Shown here piece after piece: positions 1 through 8,107 of a stretch of DNA of 49,356 nt. Position 1 is the first letter of the stretch; the number at the start of each line of letters is the position of its first letter. Source of the DNA: Marinilabiliales bacterium (GTDB lineage: Bacteria > Bacteroidota > Bacteroidia > Bacteroidales > ML635J-15); contig PKTB01000020.1 of NCBI GenBank assembly GCA_002869385.1, forward strand, positions 1 through 49,356. The letters run 5' to 3'. The notes under the pieces were generated by a model. That model worked only from the letters and a program-made list of their open reading frames with translations. It did not search any database and was not told the origin of the DNA. Position numbers and translations under genes: made by a program.

Positions 1-1
1 A

Positions 2-91
2 CAATATAAAATTAACAGAAGACCAAGGAAGAACTTAGGATTTAAGACACCTAAAGATGTTTTTTACAAATCTGTCGCATTTGCTTGTTGA
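2..91 (+). CDS. IS30-family transposase, C-terminal end (partial)
   Basis: The frame is open from the window edge and ends at TGA 89-91. The visible tail reads NRRPRKNLGFKTPKDVF, the conserved C-terminus of IS30-type DDE transposases (family pattern N-R-P-R-K-x-L-x-[FY]-K-T-P), which catalyse cut-and-paste transposition. The last residues VAFAC resemble the VALxS-type endings of this family, whose stop codon lies within the right terminal inverted repeat. The element therefore probably ends a few bases after the stop. The rest of the gene lies outside the window, so whether the transposase is intact cannot be judged. Confidence 0.75.
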   Translation, partial: QYKINRRPRKNLGFKTPKDVFYKSVAFAC

Positions 92-185
92 ATTTACGAT
101 GGCACCTGAAGGAACAGAATCAGTAGAATTTGAAATTATTCATGCTAAATTTAAAGACAAAAGTGAGTGGAAACCTGCTGAATAA
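87..185 (+). pseudogene. 3' fragment of a gene interrupted at the IS30 end
   Basis: A short open frame with ATG at 99 (readable from 87) ends at TAA 183-185. It encodes about 30 residues with the pattern APEGTESVEFEI, which resembles the last beta-strands of a sandwich domain (CBM-like or discoidin-like 'aPegaesVrf' strands). It overlaps the end of the transposase frame and has no room for its own promoter. I infer it is the 3' remnant of a target gene cut by the IS insertion. It could also be a spurious frame; the parent family is not identifiable. Confidence 0.4.
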
Positions 186-193
186 GCCTCAAC

Positions 194-631
194 TTATTTA
201 GACCCAAAAAATTTTCCAAAGAATCCTTTATCCTGATTTGTATTTTCTTCTTCTGTATTTCTTTTAATATTTGGAGAATCCGGAATTAAAATTTCTCGTA
301 TTTTCTCCCATCCCAAAAATCCACCAACATTTCTATCATCAATAAATACATCACAGTCTATCTTACGACTTATATATTTATTGAATTCCTCATTTGGATG
401 GCTCTCGTTTGCAGCATAGAACATTATTCCGTGGTCAAGACAAAAATCAACTGCTGCTTGTAAGTCAATTCCGTCACGAACTGTCCATAAAATTAATTTA
501 TGCCCTTTTTCTTGCAACTCGCGCAATACCTCAAAAGCACCGGGAATAACTTCACCAATATCTGGATATCGATGTTCTACAATAGTTCCGTCAAAATCAA
601 CGGCGATAATTAAATTATTACCTGAACGCAT
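194..631 (-). CDS. HAD-superfamily hydrolase, BT0820-like
   Basis: A 145-residue protein with HAD motif I, AVDFDGTIVE, near residues 10-19 (nucleophile Asp12, acid/base Asp14). Motif II is ILWTVRDG near residue 48, and the motif IV region is DVFIDDRN near residue 94. The compact core without a large cap matches small cytosolic HAD phosphatases common in Bacteroidota; the substrate is unknown. The C-terminal 25 residues are polar and low in complexity. The gene starts 2 bp after the lipocalin-like gene stops, so it is probably the last gene of the recF transcription unit. Nothing suggests damage. Confidence 0.8.
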   Translation of the reverse strand: MRSGNNLIIAVDFDGTIVEHRYPDIGEVIPGAFEVLRELQEKGHKLILWTVRDGIDLQAAVDFCLDHGIMFYAANESHPNEEFNKYISRKIDCDVFIDDRNVGGFLGWEKIREILIPDSPNIKRNTEEENTNQDKGFFGKFFGSK

Positions 632-633
632 AT

Positions 634-1062
634 TTAATCGACTTTATACATAAAGGCCCTGGAATTTGCAGAATTAGGATCTTCAGGTGCGATTATTAAT
701 TTTTCATCAGAAATCTCAATTATTCTTGTTTTAGTAATTTTACTCTCACCATTTATTTTAACCAAAATAAATTTTCCATCATTAGAAACATCCCATGTTC
801 CTTCTGTCTCACCTTCAAAACCTTTTTTATAATACCTCTTTCTTGACTTAAATTGAACCTCTGTCATTGCAATAATCTCAGGCATCTTCTGACGAACTAT
901 TTCTTCATATTCAGGACTTAAATTAAAACTGCCAATTTCAAGAGAGTCTACTTTCCAGGTCCCTTCAAGCATTTTTATATAATCCTTTTTTAAATTTTGA
1001 GAAAAAGCAAGAGTGCTAACAAAAATTAAAGCCAATAAAGCAAGTGTTTTTCTACTATTCAT
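634..1062 (-). CDS. Secreted lipocalin-like hypothetical protein
   Basis: A 142-residue protein with an N-terminal signal peptide (residues 1-22, ending LAFSQ). It then shows the pattern LEGTWKVDSLEIG, later EGTWDVSNDGKFILV and IIEISDEKLII. These alternating strand motifs are typical of Bacteroidota lipocalin-like/DUF5004-type calycin domains, small beta-barrels exported to the periplasm. The signal peptide has no cysteine at its end, so it is not an obvious lipoprotein. The ATG overlaps the recF stop by 8 bp, indicating translational coupling. Function and ligand are unknown. Confidence 0.65.
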   Translation of the reverse strand: MNSRKTLALLALIFVSTLAFSQNLKKDYIKMLEGTWKVDSLEIGSFNLSPEYEEIVRQKMPEIIAMTEVQFKSRKRYYKKGFEGETEGTWDVSNDGKFILVKINGESKITKTRIIEISDEKLIIAPEDPNSANSRAFMYKVD

Positions 1063-2164
1063 AGTTTGTAATTATTTTATTGTTAGACAAATTTAGTATT
1101 TTATGTTTAATTTCCAATTCATTTAATATGTCGGGCATTCTGGAGTAACTTGTATCCGTAATAAATATTTGGCCAAATTTACTCTCTGAAACCAGACGCG
1201 TGATAACATTAACTCTTTTTTTATCGAGCTTATCAAATATATCATCTAATAGCAATATAGGTGCCAAATTTGTCTTTGACCGAATATAATCAAACTGAGC
1301 AAATTTCAAACTTATCACATATGTTTTCTGTTGTCCCTGAGAACCAAACCGTTTAATCGGATTGCCTTCAAGACTAAATTCAAAATCATCTTTATGTACT
1401 CCAACAGAAGTATAGCCTAATATTTTATCTTTCTGCAATGAATCTATTAGCTTCTCTGTAAAATTACCTGAATCTAAATGTGAAACATATTCTAAATTGA
1501 CTTTCTCCTTATTATCAGCAATCAGATTATAATAATTTTGAAATATATCGGCTGTCTCATTGGCAAAATTCTTTCTTGCTAAATAAATTTTCTTTGCAAA
1601 ATCAACCAATTGCATATCCCAAATTTCAAGTTCCTCAGAACTCATAACACTATATTTTGAATAGTTTTTCAAAAGCTGATTTCTTTGCTCGAGTATTCGA
1701 TTGTATGCAATCAAATATTGTAAATATTCCTTGTCAAATTGAGAGATTATACTATCTACAAATTTGCGTCTAATATCACTTCCGCCATGAATAAGATTTG
1801 AATCATATGGAGTTGTAAAAACAACAGGTAAAAAACCTATATGCTCCGATAATTTCTGGTATTCAACACCATTTTTTTTGAATGATTTCTTTTTATCTCT
1901 TTGTAATGCGCAACTTACTTTATCAACACTTTCAATTCTTTCAAATTCACCATTAATGAGAAAAAAATCCTCATTTTCTTTAATATTTTGTCTATCGCTT
2001 AAGTTTATAAAACTTTTACAAAAAGATAAATAGTGAATACTGTCCAAAATATTAGTTTTTCCTATGCCATTATCACCTAAAAAACAATTGACTTTTTCAC
2101 ACAATTCGAAATCAAATGTCTCAAAATTTTTAAAGTTAACTAAGGACAATTTTTTTAAATACAT
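1055..2164 (-). CDS. recF: DNA replication and repair protein RecF
   Basis: A 369-residue SMC-like ATPase of the RecFOR pathway, which loads RecA on gapped DNA. The Walker A loop GDNGIGKTN is at residues 30-38, after the typical RecF start KLSLVNFKNF. The FGSQGQQKT signature lies near residue 275 and the Walker B/D-loop region LLLDDIFDKLD near residue 305. Length and motif order match full-length RecF. The gene is divergent from the TPR-ribH block, a linkage that is common in Bacteroidota. It is the first gene of a likely operon with the lipocalin-like and HAD genes. Confidence 0.95.
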   Translation of the reverse strand: MYLKKLSLVNFKNFETFDFELCEKVNCFLGDNGIGKTNILDSIHYLSFCKSFINLSDRQNIKENEDFFLINGEFERIESVDKVSCALQRDKKKSFKKNGVEYQKLSEHIGFLPVVFTTPYDSNLIHGGSDIRRKFVDSIISQFDKEYLQYLIAYNRILEQRNQLLKNYSKYSVMSSEELEIWDMQLVDFAKKIYLARKNFANETADIFQNYYNLIADNKEKVNLEYVSHLDSGNFTEKLIDSLQKDKILGYTSVGVHKDDFEFSLEGNPIKRFGSQGQQKTYVISLKFAQFDYIRSKTNLAPILLLDDIFDKLDKKRVNVITRLVSESKFGQIFITDTSYSRMPDILNELEIKHKILNLSNNKIITNYE

Positions 2165-2295
2165 ATCTCTGTAAATTGGACAACAAAATTAAGAATTATG
2201 TTACTATTTTAATAATCAAGAACAAATATTGTTTAAAAAATGTTTGCTAAACGAAAAAAAGTTGTACTAAAATTTAAATTTTCGATTAAATAAAT

Positions 2296-2303
2296 TAAAT
2301 TTG
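2296..2303 (+). promoter_or_regulatory. -7 box of the TPR-protein promoter
   Basis: TAAATTTG matches the Bacteroidota sigma-70 -7 consensus TAnnTTTG and sits 30 bp before the ATG at 2334. A convincing -33 TTTG at 19-21 bp upstream is not visible, so only the -7 element is called. The surrounding 169 bp between the divergent recF and TPR genes is AT-rich and contains no other recognisable element. Confidence 0.45.
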
Positions 2304-2333
2304 CACACTCTAAAAATGAAATTATAAGTAGAA

Positions 2334-3023
2334 ATGGCAAAAAAGAAGAAAAATACACCGGAAAACGATGGGTTTAAATCAGTTGAATCAGCATTAAGCC
2401 GTGCTGAAAATTTCATTGAAACTCACCAGAAAGCATTTATGTGGGGACTTGGTGGTGTTTTAGCTGTAGTTCTTATTGTAATCGGTTACTATAAGTTTAT
2501 CCGTGAGCCACGTATTCAAGAAGCTTGGTCAGAAGCATACAAAGCTGAGTTCTATTTCTAACAAGACTCATTTGCTCTAGCTCTTAATGGCGATGGTGCG
2601 TATCCTGGTTTCCTCGATATTATTGATGATTACGGAAGAACTCCAATGGGAAATGCTGCGAACTATTATGCAGGTGTTTGTTATATGCACTTAGGTAAGT
2701 ACGAAACTGCAATTGAGTATTTCGAAGACTTCGACAGCGATGATCCAATGGTTGGCGCGATGTCAATAAACTTAATTGGAGATGCATATATGGAATTAGG
2801 AGATATGGAAGAAGCTTTAGACCATTATCTGGAAGCAGCTGAACAAGCTGATAATGAATTCCTAAGCCCTGTATTTTTAATGAAAGCAGGACAAACATAT
2901 GAGTTGATGAATAACTATCAAGAAGCTATAAATGTTTATAAGCGTATAGAATCAGAATTTTACAATACTCAGCAACAAAGAGATATTGAAAAATATATCA
3001 AACGTTGCGAAATGAAACAATAA
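2334..3023 (+). CDS. Membrane-anchored TPR protein (in-frame TAA at 2559-2561)
   Basis: Read through one stop, this is a 229-residue protein. It has a Lys-rich N-terminus, one membrane helix (about residues 34-52, GLGGVLAVVLIVIGYY) and three or so tetratricopeptide repeats (ANYYAGVCYMHLGKYETAIE, INLIGDAYMELGDMEEALDH, LMKAGQTYELMNNYQEAIN). This architecture is conserved beside ribH/recF in Bacteroidota and resembles YfgM-type ancillary proteins; its role is probably scaffolding. Codon 76 is TAA in the context YF*QDSFALAL. Relatives as I remember them have Glu/Lys-like polar residues there. The frame continues without a shift and both halves belong to one family, so I treat it as one gene. Confidence 0.8.
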
Positions 3024-3048
3024 GGAATTTTTCAATTTTATGATATAA

Positions 3049-3072
3049 GGGGCTTAACAGCCCCATTTTTTT
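3049..3072 (+). terminator. Rho-independent terminator after the TPR gene
   Basis: GGGGC (3049-3053), a 6-base loop and GCCCC (3060-3064) are followed by A and seven T. It lies 26 bp past the TPR stop and just ahead of ribH, so ribH probably has its own start signal or relies on partial readthrough. Confidence 0.8.
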
Positions 3073-3084
3073 ACAATAAAGATT

Positions 3085-3600
3085 ATGGCAAGCGAACTTA
3101 AAAACTTATCTATCTACAAAGAAACAGGGATAGCAAATCAAACAGAGAATACAAATTATAAAATTGGAATAGCTGTTTCAGAATGGAATCAAGAAGTAAC
3201 AGCAAATCTGGCTGAAGCTGCGATAGAAACATTAAAAAAATATGGTTTCGCTGAAAGTGACATCGTTCTAAAATCTGTTACCGGAAGCTTTGAACTCCCT
3301 CTTGCAGCTCAATATTTGGTAGAGATTGCTGAAACAGATGCTGTAATTTGCCTTGGTTGTGTAATTCAAGGAGAAACACGTCATTTCGATTATGTTTGTT
3401 CAGGTGTCACTAAAGGTATAATGGAAGTAAATTTAGATACTGGAGTACCTGTTGCATTTGGTGTTTTAACAACAGATAACCAACAACAAGCTCTTGACAG
3501 GTCAGGCGGGAAACTCGGTAACAAAGGAGTTGAAGCTGCTGTAGCTGCCCTAAAGATGCTTTTTATGAAGCAAGAGTTACTTAACAAAGGTGAAAAGTAA
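3085..3600 (+). CDS. ribH: 6,7-dimethyl-8-ribityllumazine synthase
   Basis: A 171-residue lumazine synthase, the penultimate enzyme of riboflavin synthesis. It condenses 5-amino-6-ribitylamino-uracil with 3,4-dihydroxybutanone phosphate. Visible family signatures are GIAVSEWN (residues 28-35), GSFELPLAAQ (67-76), GCVIQGETRHFDYVC with the catalytic His100, and PVAFGVLTTDN. The N-terminal 25 residues before the core are typical of Bacteroidota RibH. It overlaps the following lipoprotein gene by 11 bp. No FMN riboswitch is visible upstream. Confidence 0.95.
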   Translation: MASELKNLSIYKETGIANQTENTNYKIGIAVSEWNQEVTANLAEAAIETLKKYGFAESDIVLKSVTGSFELPLAAQYLVEIAETDAVICLGCVIQGETRHFDYVCSGVTKGIMEVNLDTGVPVAFGVLTTDNQQQALDRSGGKLGNKGVEAAVAALKMLFMKQELLNKGEK

Positions 3601-4150
3601 AACTTTATATATCGTCCTTATAAGCTTACTTGCAATTTCCTGTGTCGGCAAAAAAGAATGGGAAAAAGCAAGAGTTGTATTTTATGACGATTATGAAAAA
3701 GAGATGTATATCAAAGCCGGCAAACACTCATATTACAATTTTGTAAAAGCAAAAGACACTGAAAACGGAAAAAAAGAAATATTAATTCCCGAAGAAGTTA
3801 AACTTGTTGAAACACAAACTCAGAAATACATGAGAATGTATTTCGATGAGGAAACCTATGGTATGGAATCATATAGTTTTGGTCATAGTTTAGGAGGAGA
3901 CTCTTTAATGCTGGCTGAAACTAAATTTCAAATGAAAACATGCGATTGTAAAACAAGTGGCACATACTTTAAAGGTTATTTTATCGTTTATAATGATAGT
4001 ATTTTAAAAATCAAGACGGATAACAAAAATAATGTCTATAACAGAGGTCAAATTTATCAATTTGTTGACAATCACTCAGAGTATTCAATGCCACAGGATA
4101 TCAACACAATTGAAGACTTGATTTTTTTTCTGGAAAATATTAACAATTAA
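3590..4150 (+). CDS. Lipoprotein of unknown function
   Basis: A 186-residue protein starting at GTG 3590, overlapping the ribH end by 11 bp. The GTG start gives a short Lys-containing N-region and a lipobox-like LLAISC (Cys near residue 18), as expected for a Bacteroidota lipoprotein. The body is rich in charged and aromatic residues, with a CDCK stretch near residue 124. I do not recognise a domain. Coupling to ribH is positional only and gives no functional clue. Confidence 0.65.
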   Translation: MKSKTLYIVLISLLAISCVGKKEWEKARVVFYDDYEKEMYIKAGKHSYYNFVKAKDTENGKKEILIPEEVKLVETQTQKYMRMYFDEETYGMESYSFGHSLGGDSLMLAETKFQMKTCDCKTSGTYFKGYFIVYNDSILKIKTDNKNNVYNRGQIYQFVDNHSEYSMPQDINTIEDLIFFLENINN

Positions 4151-4258
4151 CATTTATAACAGATTGAATTACAATAACTTGATTATACAGATGTCCGAAA
4201 TTGTTAATAATGTTTAAAAGTCAGAGATTTCATTTACCATTAATTAATGTAAATATTG

Positions 4259-4266
4259 TAATTTTG
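4259..4266 (+). promoter_or_regulatory. -7 box of the parAB promoter
   Basis: TAATTTTG fits TAnnTTTG and lies 22 bp ahead of the parA ATG. The -33 region is weak (no clear TTTG at the expected distance). I see no parS-like 16-bp palindrome in this 138-bp gap. Confidence 0.5.
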
Positions 4267-4288
4267 GAATTCAATTAAAAAAGAAAAG

Positions 4289-5089
4289 ATGGGTAAGATA
4301 ATTACATTGGCTAATCAAAAAGGTGGTGTTGGTAAAACTACTACAGCTATTAATCTTGCAGCAAGTTTAGCAGTGCTCGAAAAGAAAGTACTTGTTGTGG
4401 ATGCAGACCCTCAGGCTAACGCAACTTCAGGTCTGGGTTTCGACATACGAAATATTAAAACCGGCTTATATGAAACACTGGTAAGAGATGAAGAGCCTGA
4501 AAATGTTATTCTTTCGAGCAGCATTGAGGGTCTTGACCTACTACCGAGTCATATTGATATTGTTGGTGCTGAAATTGAAATGTTAGAACTTCCAAATAGA
4601 GAGAAAGTCTTAAAATATGTACTGGAAAAAGTTCAGGATAAATACGATTATATACTTATTGACTGCTCTCCTTCTCTTGGATTAATTGTTGTCAATGCAT
4701 TAACAGCTTCCGATTCTGTTCTCATTCCGGTACAATGCGAATATTTTGCTCTGGAAGGTTTAGGAAAACTGTTAAATACAATTCGTATTGTGCAGGGACA
4801 TCTTAATCCTGATTTAGATATCGAAGGATTTGTAATGACAATGTATGATTCCCGTTTACGTCTTTCTGATCAAATCCTTGACGAGGTTAAGAAACACTTT
4901 GATAAAATGGTTTTCGAGACTGTTATCCACCGTAATGTTAAACTTGGTGAAGCCCCTAGCTTCGGTCAAACTATTTTTGATTACGATGTAACATCGAAAG
5001 GAGCAACAAATTATCTAAACATTGCAAGAGAGTTTCTACAAAGAAACGGCATGACAAACTTTAAAGAAGAAGAAAAAATAATTAAATAA
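4289..5089 (+). CDS. parA: Chromosome-partitioning ATPase ParA/Soj
   Basis: A 266-residue deviant-Walker ATPase that works with ParB to segregate replication origins. The deviant Walker A KGGVGKTT is at residues 11-18. It is followed by VVDADPQANATSGLG (switch I/Walker A' region), Walker B YILIDCSPSLG near residue 120, and the C-terminal helix region HRNVKLGEAPSFG. Length and motifs match chromosomal Soj. The parB start follows 4 bp after the stop, so they form an operon that continues into cell-envelope genes. Confidence 0.95.
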   Translation: MGKIITLANQKGGVGKTTTAINLAASLAVLEKKVLVVDADPQANATSGLGFDIRNIKTGLYETLVRDEEPENVILSSSIEGLDLLPSHIDIVGAEIEMLELPNREKVLKYVLEKVQDKYDYILIDCSPSLGLIVVNALTASDSVLIPVQCEYFALEGLGKLLNTIRIVQGHLNPDLDIEGFVMTMYDSRLRLSDQILDEVKKHFDKMVFETVIHRNVKLGEAPSFGQTIFDYDVTSKGATNYLNIAREFLQRNGMTNFKEEEKIIK

Positions 5090-5093
5090 ACAT

Positions 5094-5975
5094 ATGGCTA
5101 AAAAGAATGCACTGGGAAGAGGTTTGGATGCACTGATTGACACCAACTCCGGATCAAATAATGAAAGACAGCGTGAAGCTAATGAAATTGCTATCAATAA
5201 AATTGAAGCAAATCCTTTTCAGCCACGTACCAATTTTGACGAAGAAGCTCTTCAGGAGCTTTCCGACTCAATAAAAGAACTTGGAGTAATACAACCTATT
5301 ACAGTTAGAGTTCTTGAAAATGGAAATTATCAACTTATTTCAGGAGAAAGACGTTTAAGAGCATCTAAACTTGCAGGACTAAAGAAAATTCCGGCTTATA
5401 TCAGACTTGCTGATGATCAGGGAATGTTAGAAATGGCTCTTGTTGAAAATATTCAGCGAGAAGACCTAAATGCAATTGAAGTTGCCATTAGTTACCAACG
5501 TTTGATGGAAGAATGTAAGCTTACTCAGGAAGCTCTAAGCCAAAGAGTTGGAAAAAAACGTTCAACTGTATCAAATTATACAAGATTGCTTAACCTATCT
5601 GCGAAAATTCAACTAGGTATAAAAGAAGAAAAAATATCAATGGGACATGCTCGTGCTCTAATTTCAGTTAAAGAAGAAGAGACACAGTTAATGATATATG
5701 ACCAAATTTTAAAATATGATTTTTCTGTTCGCAGGGTTGAAGATATAATCAGAGAATTAAATAATGAAGCAAAAAAAGAATCTAAGCTTGCAAAAAGGAA
5801 AGTTCATGCAACAGCCGAAGATTATGAACAACTTCAGAACCACTTATCAAATTGTTTTGCTACTAATGTTGGTTTTAAAAGAAATGCTAAAGGTAACGGT
5901 CGCATAACAATCCCTTTTAAAAATGATGATGAGTTAGAAAGAATTATTTTAATTCTTGATAAATTAAATACTTAG
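5094..5975 (+). CDS. parB: Chromosome-partitioning protein ParB/Spo0J
   Basis: A 293-residue ParB. It starts with the typical KKNALGRGLDALI leader that contacts ParA. The N-domain has NPFQPRTNFDEEAL and the CTP-binding GERRLRA box (about residue 82). The central helix-turn-helix KRSTVSNYTRLLNLS binds parS, and a C-terminal dimerisation domain follows. It loads on parS and slides as a CTP-dependent clamp. The gene ends in TAG and is intact. Confidence 0.95.
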   Translation: MAKKNALGRGLDALIDTNSGSNNERQREANEIAINKIEANPFQPRTNFDEEALQELSDSIKELGVIQPITVRVLENGNYQLISGERRLRASKLAGLKKIPAYIRLADDQGMLEMALVENIQREDLNAIEVAISYQRLMEECKLTQEALSQRVGKKRSTVSNYTRLLNLSAKIQLGIKEEKISMGHARALISVKEEETQLMIYDQILKYDFSVRRVEDIIRELNNEAKKESKLAKRKVHATAEDYEQLQNHLSNCFATNVGFKRNAKGNGRITIPFKNDDELERIILILDKLNT

Positions 5976-5978
5976 ATT

Positions 5979-6530
5979 TTGAATTAAACTCAGAAAATAC
6001 TTGTATTTATATCATTTTTGATAGTCTCACAGATAAGTTTTGCGCAAGAAAAAGAGACAAAACCTATTGAAGAGCACTCCCCTCGTAAAGCAACAATTTA
6101 TTCTGCCGTTTTGCCTGGTGCAGGGCAGTTTTACAACAAAAAATATTGGAAAATACCTATTGTATACGGAGGAATGGGTGCTTTTACGTATCTGGCAATA
6201 CAAAATCAAAGTGAGTTTAACAGGTATAAAACTGCTATTCTTCAACGTGAAGCAGGCGAAGTAGATGAATTTACCGATGTTAACGGTAATGAAATCTATA
6301 ACGAAACTGCCTTACTCAACTATATGGATAAATTCAGGAAAAACAGAGATTTAAATATTATAGGAGTTGCTGTGGTATATGCTATTCAAATTGTAGATGC
6401 AAATGTAGATGCAAACCTTTTTGATTTTGACATAAGCGACGATTTAAGTATCAGATTTTTTCCCCAAACAATGAATAATTATTATACACGAACACCTGCA
6501 ACAGGTATCGGTTGTACAATTAATTTCTAA
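5979..6530 (+). CDS. DUF5683-type envelope protein with a disrupted start
   Basis: The body (RKATIYSAVLPGAGQFYNKKYWKIPIVY, split here as AVLPGAGQFYNKKYW and KIPIVYGGMG) is the DUF5683 signature found next to parAB and lytic transglycosylases in Bacteroidota. The only close start codons in frame are TTG at 6018, which would leave just ISFAQ of a signal peptide, and TTG at 5979. From 5988 the frame reads TQKILVFISFLIVSQISFAQ, a full signal peptide, but TAA at 5985-5987 separates it from the TTG at 5979. Either the stop is another damaged Glu codon or the real start is lost. It is probably a periplasmic or membrane protein; function unknown. Confidence 0.6.
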
Positions 6531-6532
6531 TT

Positions 6533-8086
6533 ATGAAAAAAGCATTATCATTTATTTTAATTTGCCTGTCAAGTTTTTCGGTTTTTGCTCAAACAGAGAT
6601 TGAACCAGAAAACGACTCAATAATTATGCGTAAAAATGATGGTTATACAATGGCTGACCATCTTGACAGCTTGTTAATGGACTGGTTTTACTATACCGGT
6701 CGGGATACAATAGAGTTTTTAAAACCTGAAGACAGATACAAATTCGAAGCAGATGTCCCTGATTCTGTATTCGAAGAAAGAATAATGAATATAGTCACAC
6801 CAATAGATTTGGCATACAACGCAAATGTTCAAAAATACTTAGACAGATATGTTAAAAACGGCAGGTGGATTGCTCCAAAATTTATGGGACTCTCACATCA
6901 ATATTTCCCAATGTTTGAGGAAAAGCTTGATGCATATAACATCCCACTAGAGTTAAAGTATCTACCAATAATAGAATCTGCTTTAAATCCATTAGCGAAA
7001 TCACGTGCAGGCGCAACAGGCTTATGGCAATTTATGTACAAAACAGGTAAAGGACAGGGCTTAGAAATAAACTCATATGTTGATGAAAGGTCTGATCCTG
7101 AAAAGTCAACTGATGCCGCATGCAGATACCTTAAGAAACTACACGAGACATATGGTGATTGGACTTTAGCACTTGCTGCCTACAACGCAGGACCGGGAAC
7201 AATTAATAATGCAATCAGAAGATCAGGAGGAAAAACAAACTATTGGGAATTATACCCCTACCTACCAAACGAAACCAGAAACTATGTACCAGGGTTTATT
7301 GCTATTGTTTATTTATTCGAATACGCAGATGAACATAACTTTAAACCTGAATATATCCCATTTTATGAAGATGTGGATACTGTAATGGTCAGAGATCAAC
7401 TCCATTTTGCTCAATTAGATTCAGTTCTTGGAATTGATGTTGGTGAAACAAGAGAATTAAATCCTCAGTATAAATTGGATATTATACCTGCAAAAACTAA
7501 AGAATATCCATTACGTATGAGACGTCAGTATATAAGTGAGTTTATGGCCTTAGAAGACTCTATCTACAACTATATGGACACATTATTTTTTAATCCTGAA
7601 AAAATGGAAGTAGAAATTGACGATACATATGTTGAATATATTCCTAGTGCAGCTCAACCGGAAGGAACTGTCCAACTTAACTATACAATTAAATCTGGTG
7701 ATGCGGTCGGTCTAATTGCTTCATGGTATGGAGTCGAAACTGCTGATTTAAGAGCATGGAACGGAATCTCCGGAAACATGATTAGTGTTGGACAAACATT
7801 AAAAGTATATGTCCCTGCAGCACTTGAAACAAAATATAAAATCGTAAATTCACAAAGCTTTGATGAGAAACAACGTTCAGTGGGGATAAATCCAACTACC
7901 AATAAACCTAAAGAAGAACCTATTGACCCGAATTATATTTACTACACTGTAAAATCAGGAGATAGCCCTTACGGTATAGCATTAAAGTATGATGGGATAT
8001 CTGCAGATGATATTTTAAAACTTAATGGAATTACTGACCCATCAAGTTTAAGTATCGTACAAAAGCTTAAGATTAAGAAAAAATAA
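6533..8086 (+). CDS. mltD: Membrane-bound lytic transglycosylase with two LysM domains
   Basis: A 517-residue MltD-like murein transglycosylase that cleaves MurNAc-GlcNAc bonds to form anhydromuropeptides. A signal peptide spans residues 1-20. The SLT domain (about 125-260) has LPIIESALNP with catalytic Glu148, then GATGLWQFM and the AAYNAGPG motif. Two LysM peptidoglycan-binding modules follow, YTIKSGDAVG at about 384-428 and YTVKSGDSPYG at about 472-517. It starts 2 bp after the DUF5683 gene. The signal peptide ends VFAQ without cysteine, so it may be periplasmic rather than a lipoprotein as in E. coli MltD. Confidence 0.88.
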   Translation: MKKALSFILICLSSFSVFAQTEIEPENDSIIMRKNDGYTMADHLDSLLMDWFYYTGRDTIEFLKPEDRYKFEADVPDSVFEERIMNIVTPIDLAYNANVQKYLDRYVKNGRWIAPKFMGLSHQYFPMFEEKLDAYNIPLELKYLPIIESALNPLAKSRAGATGLWQFMYKTGKGQGLEINSYVDERSDPEKSTDAACRYLKKLHETYGDWTLALAAYNAGPGTINNAIRRSGGKTNYWELYPYLPNETRNYVPGFIAIVYLFEYADEHNFKPEYIPFYEDVDTVMVRDQLHFAQLDSVLGIDVGETRELNPQYKLDIIPAKTKEYPLRMRRQYISEFMALEDSIYNYMDTLFFNPEKMEVEIDDTYVEYIPSAAQPEGTVQLNYTIKSGDAVGLIASWYGVETADLRAWNGISGNMISVGQTLKVYVPAALETKYKIVNSQSFDEKQRSVGINPTTNKPKEEPIDPNYIYYTVKSGDSPYGIALKYDGISADDILKLNGITDPSSLSIVQKLKIKKK

Positions 8087-8107
8087 CGCACTTTTCAACT
8101 ACAAATT

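Noticed and set aside
4151..4288. parS site next to parA
   Set aside because: I looked for a TGTTTCACGTGAAACA-like palindrome here and in the flanks of parAB and found none.
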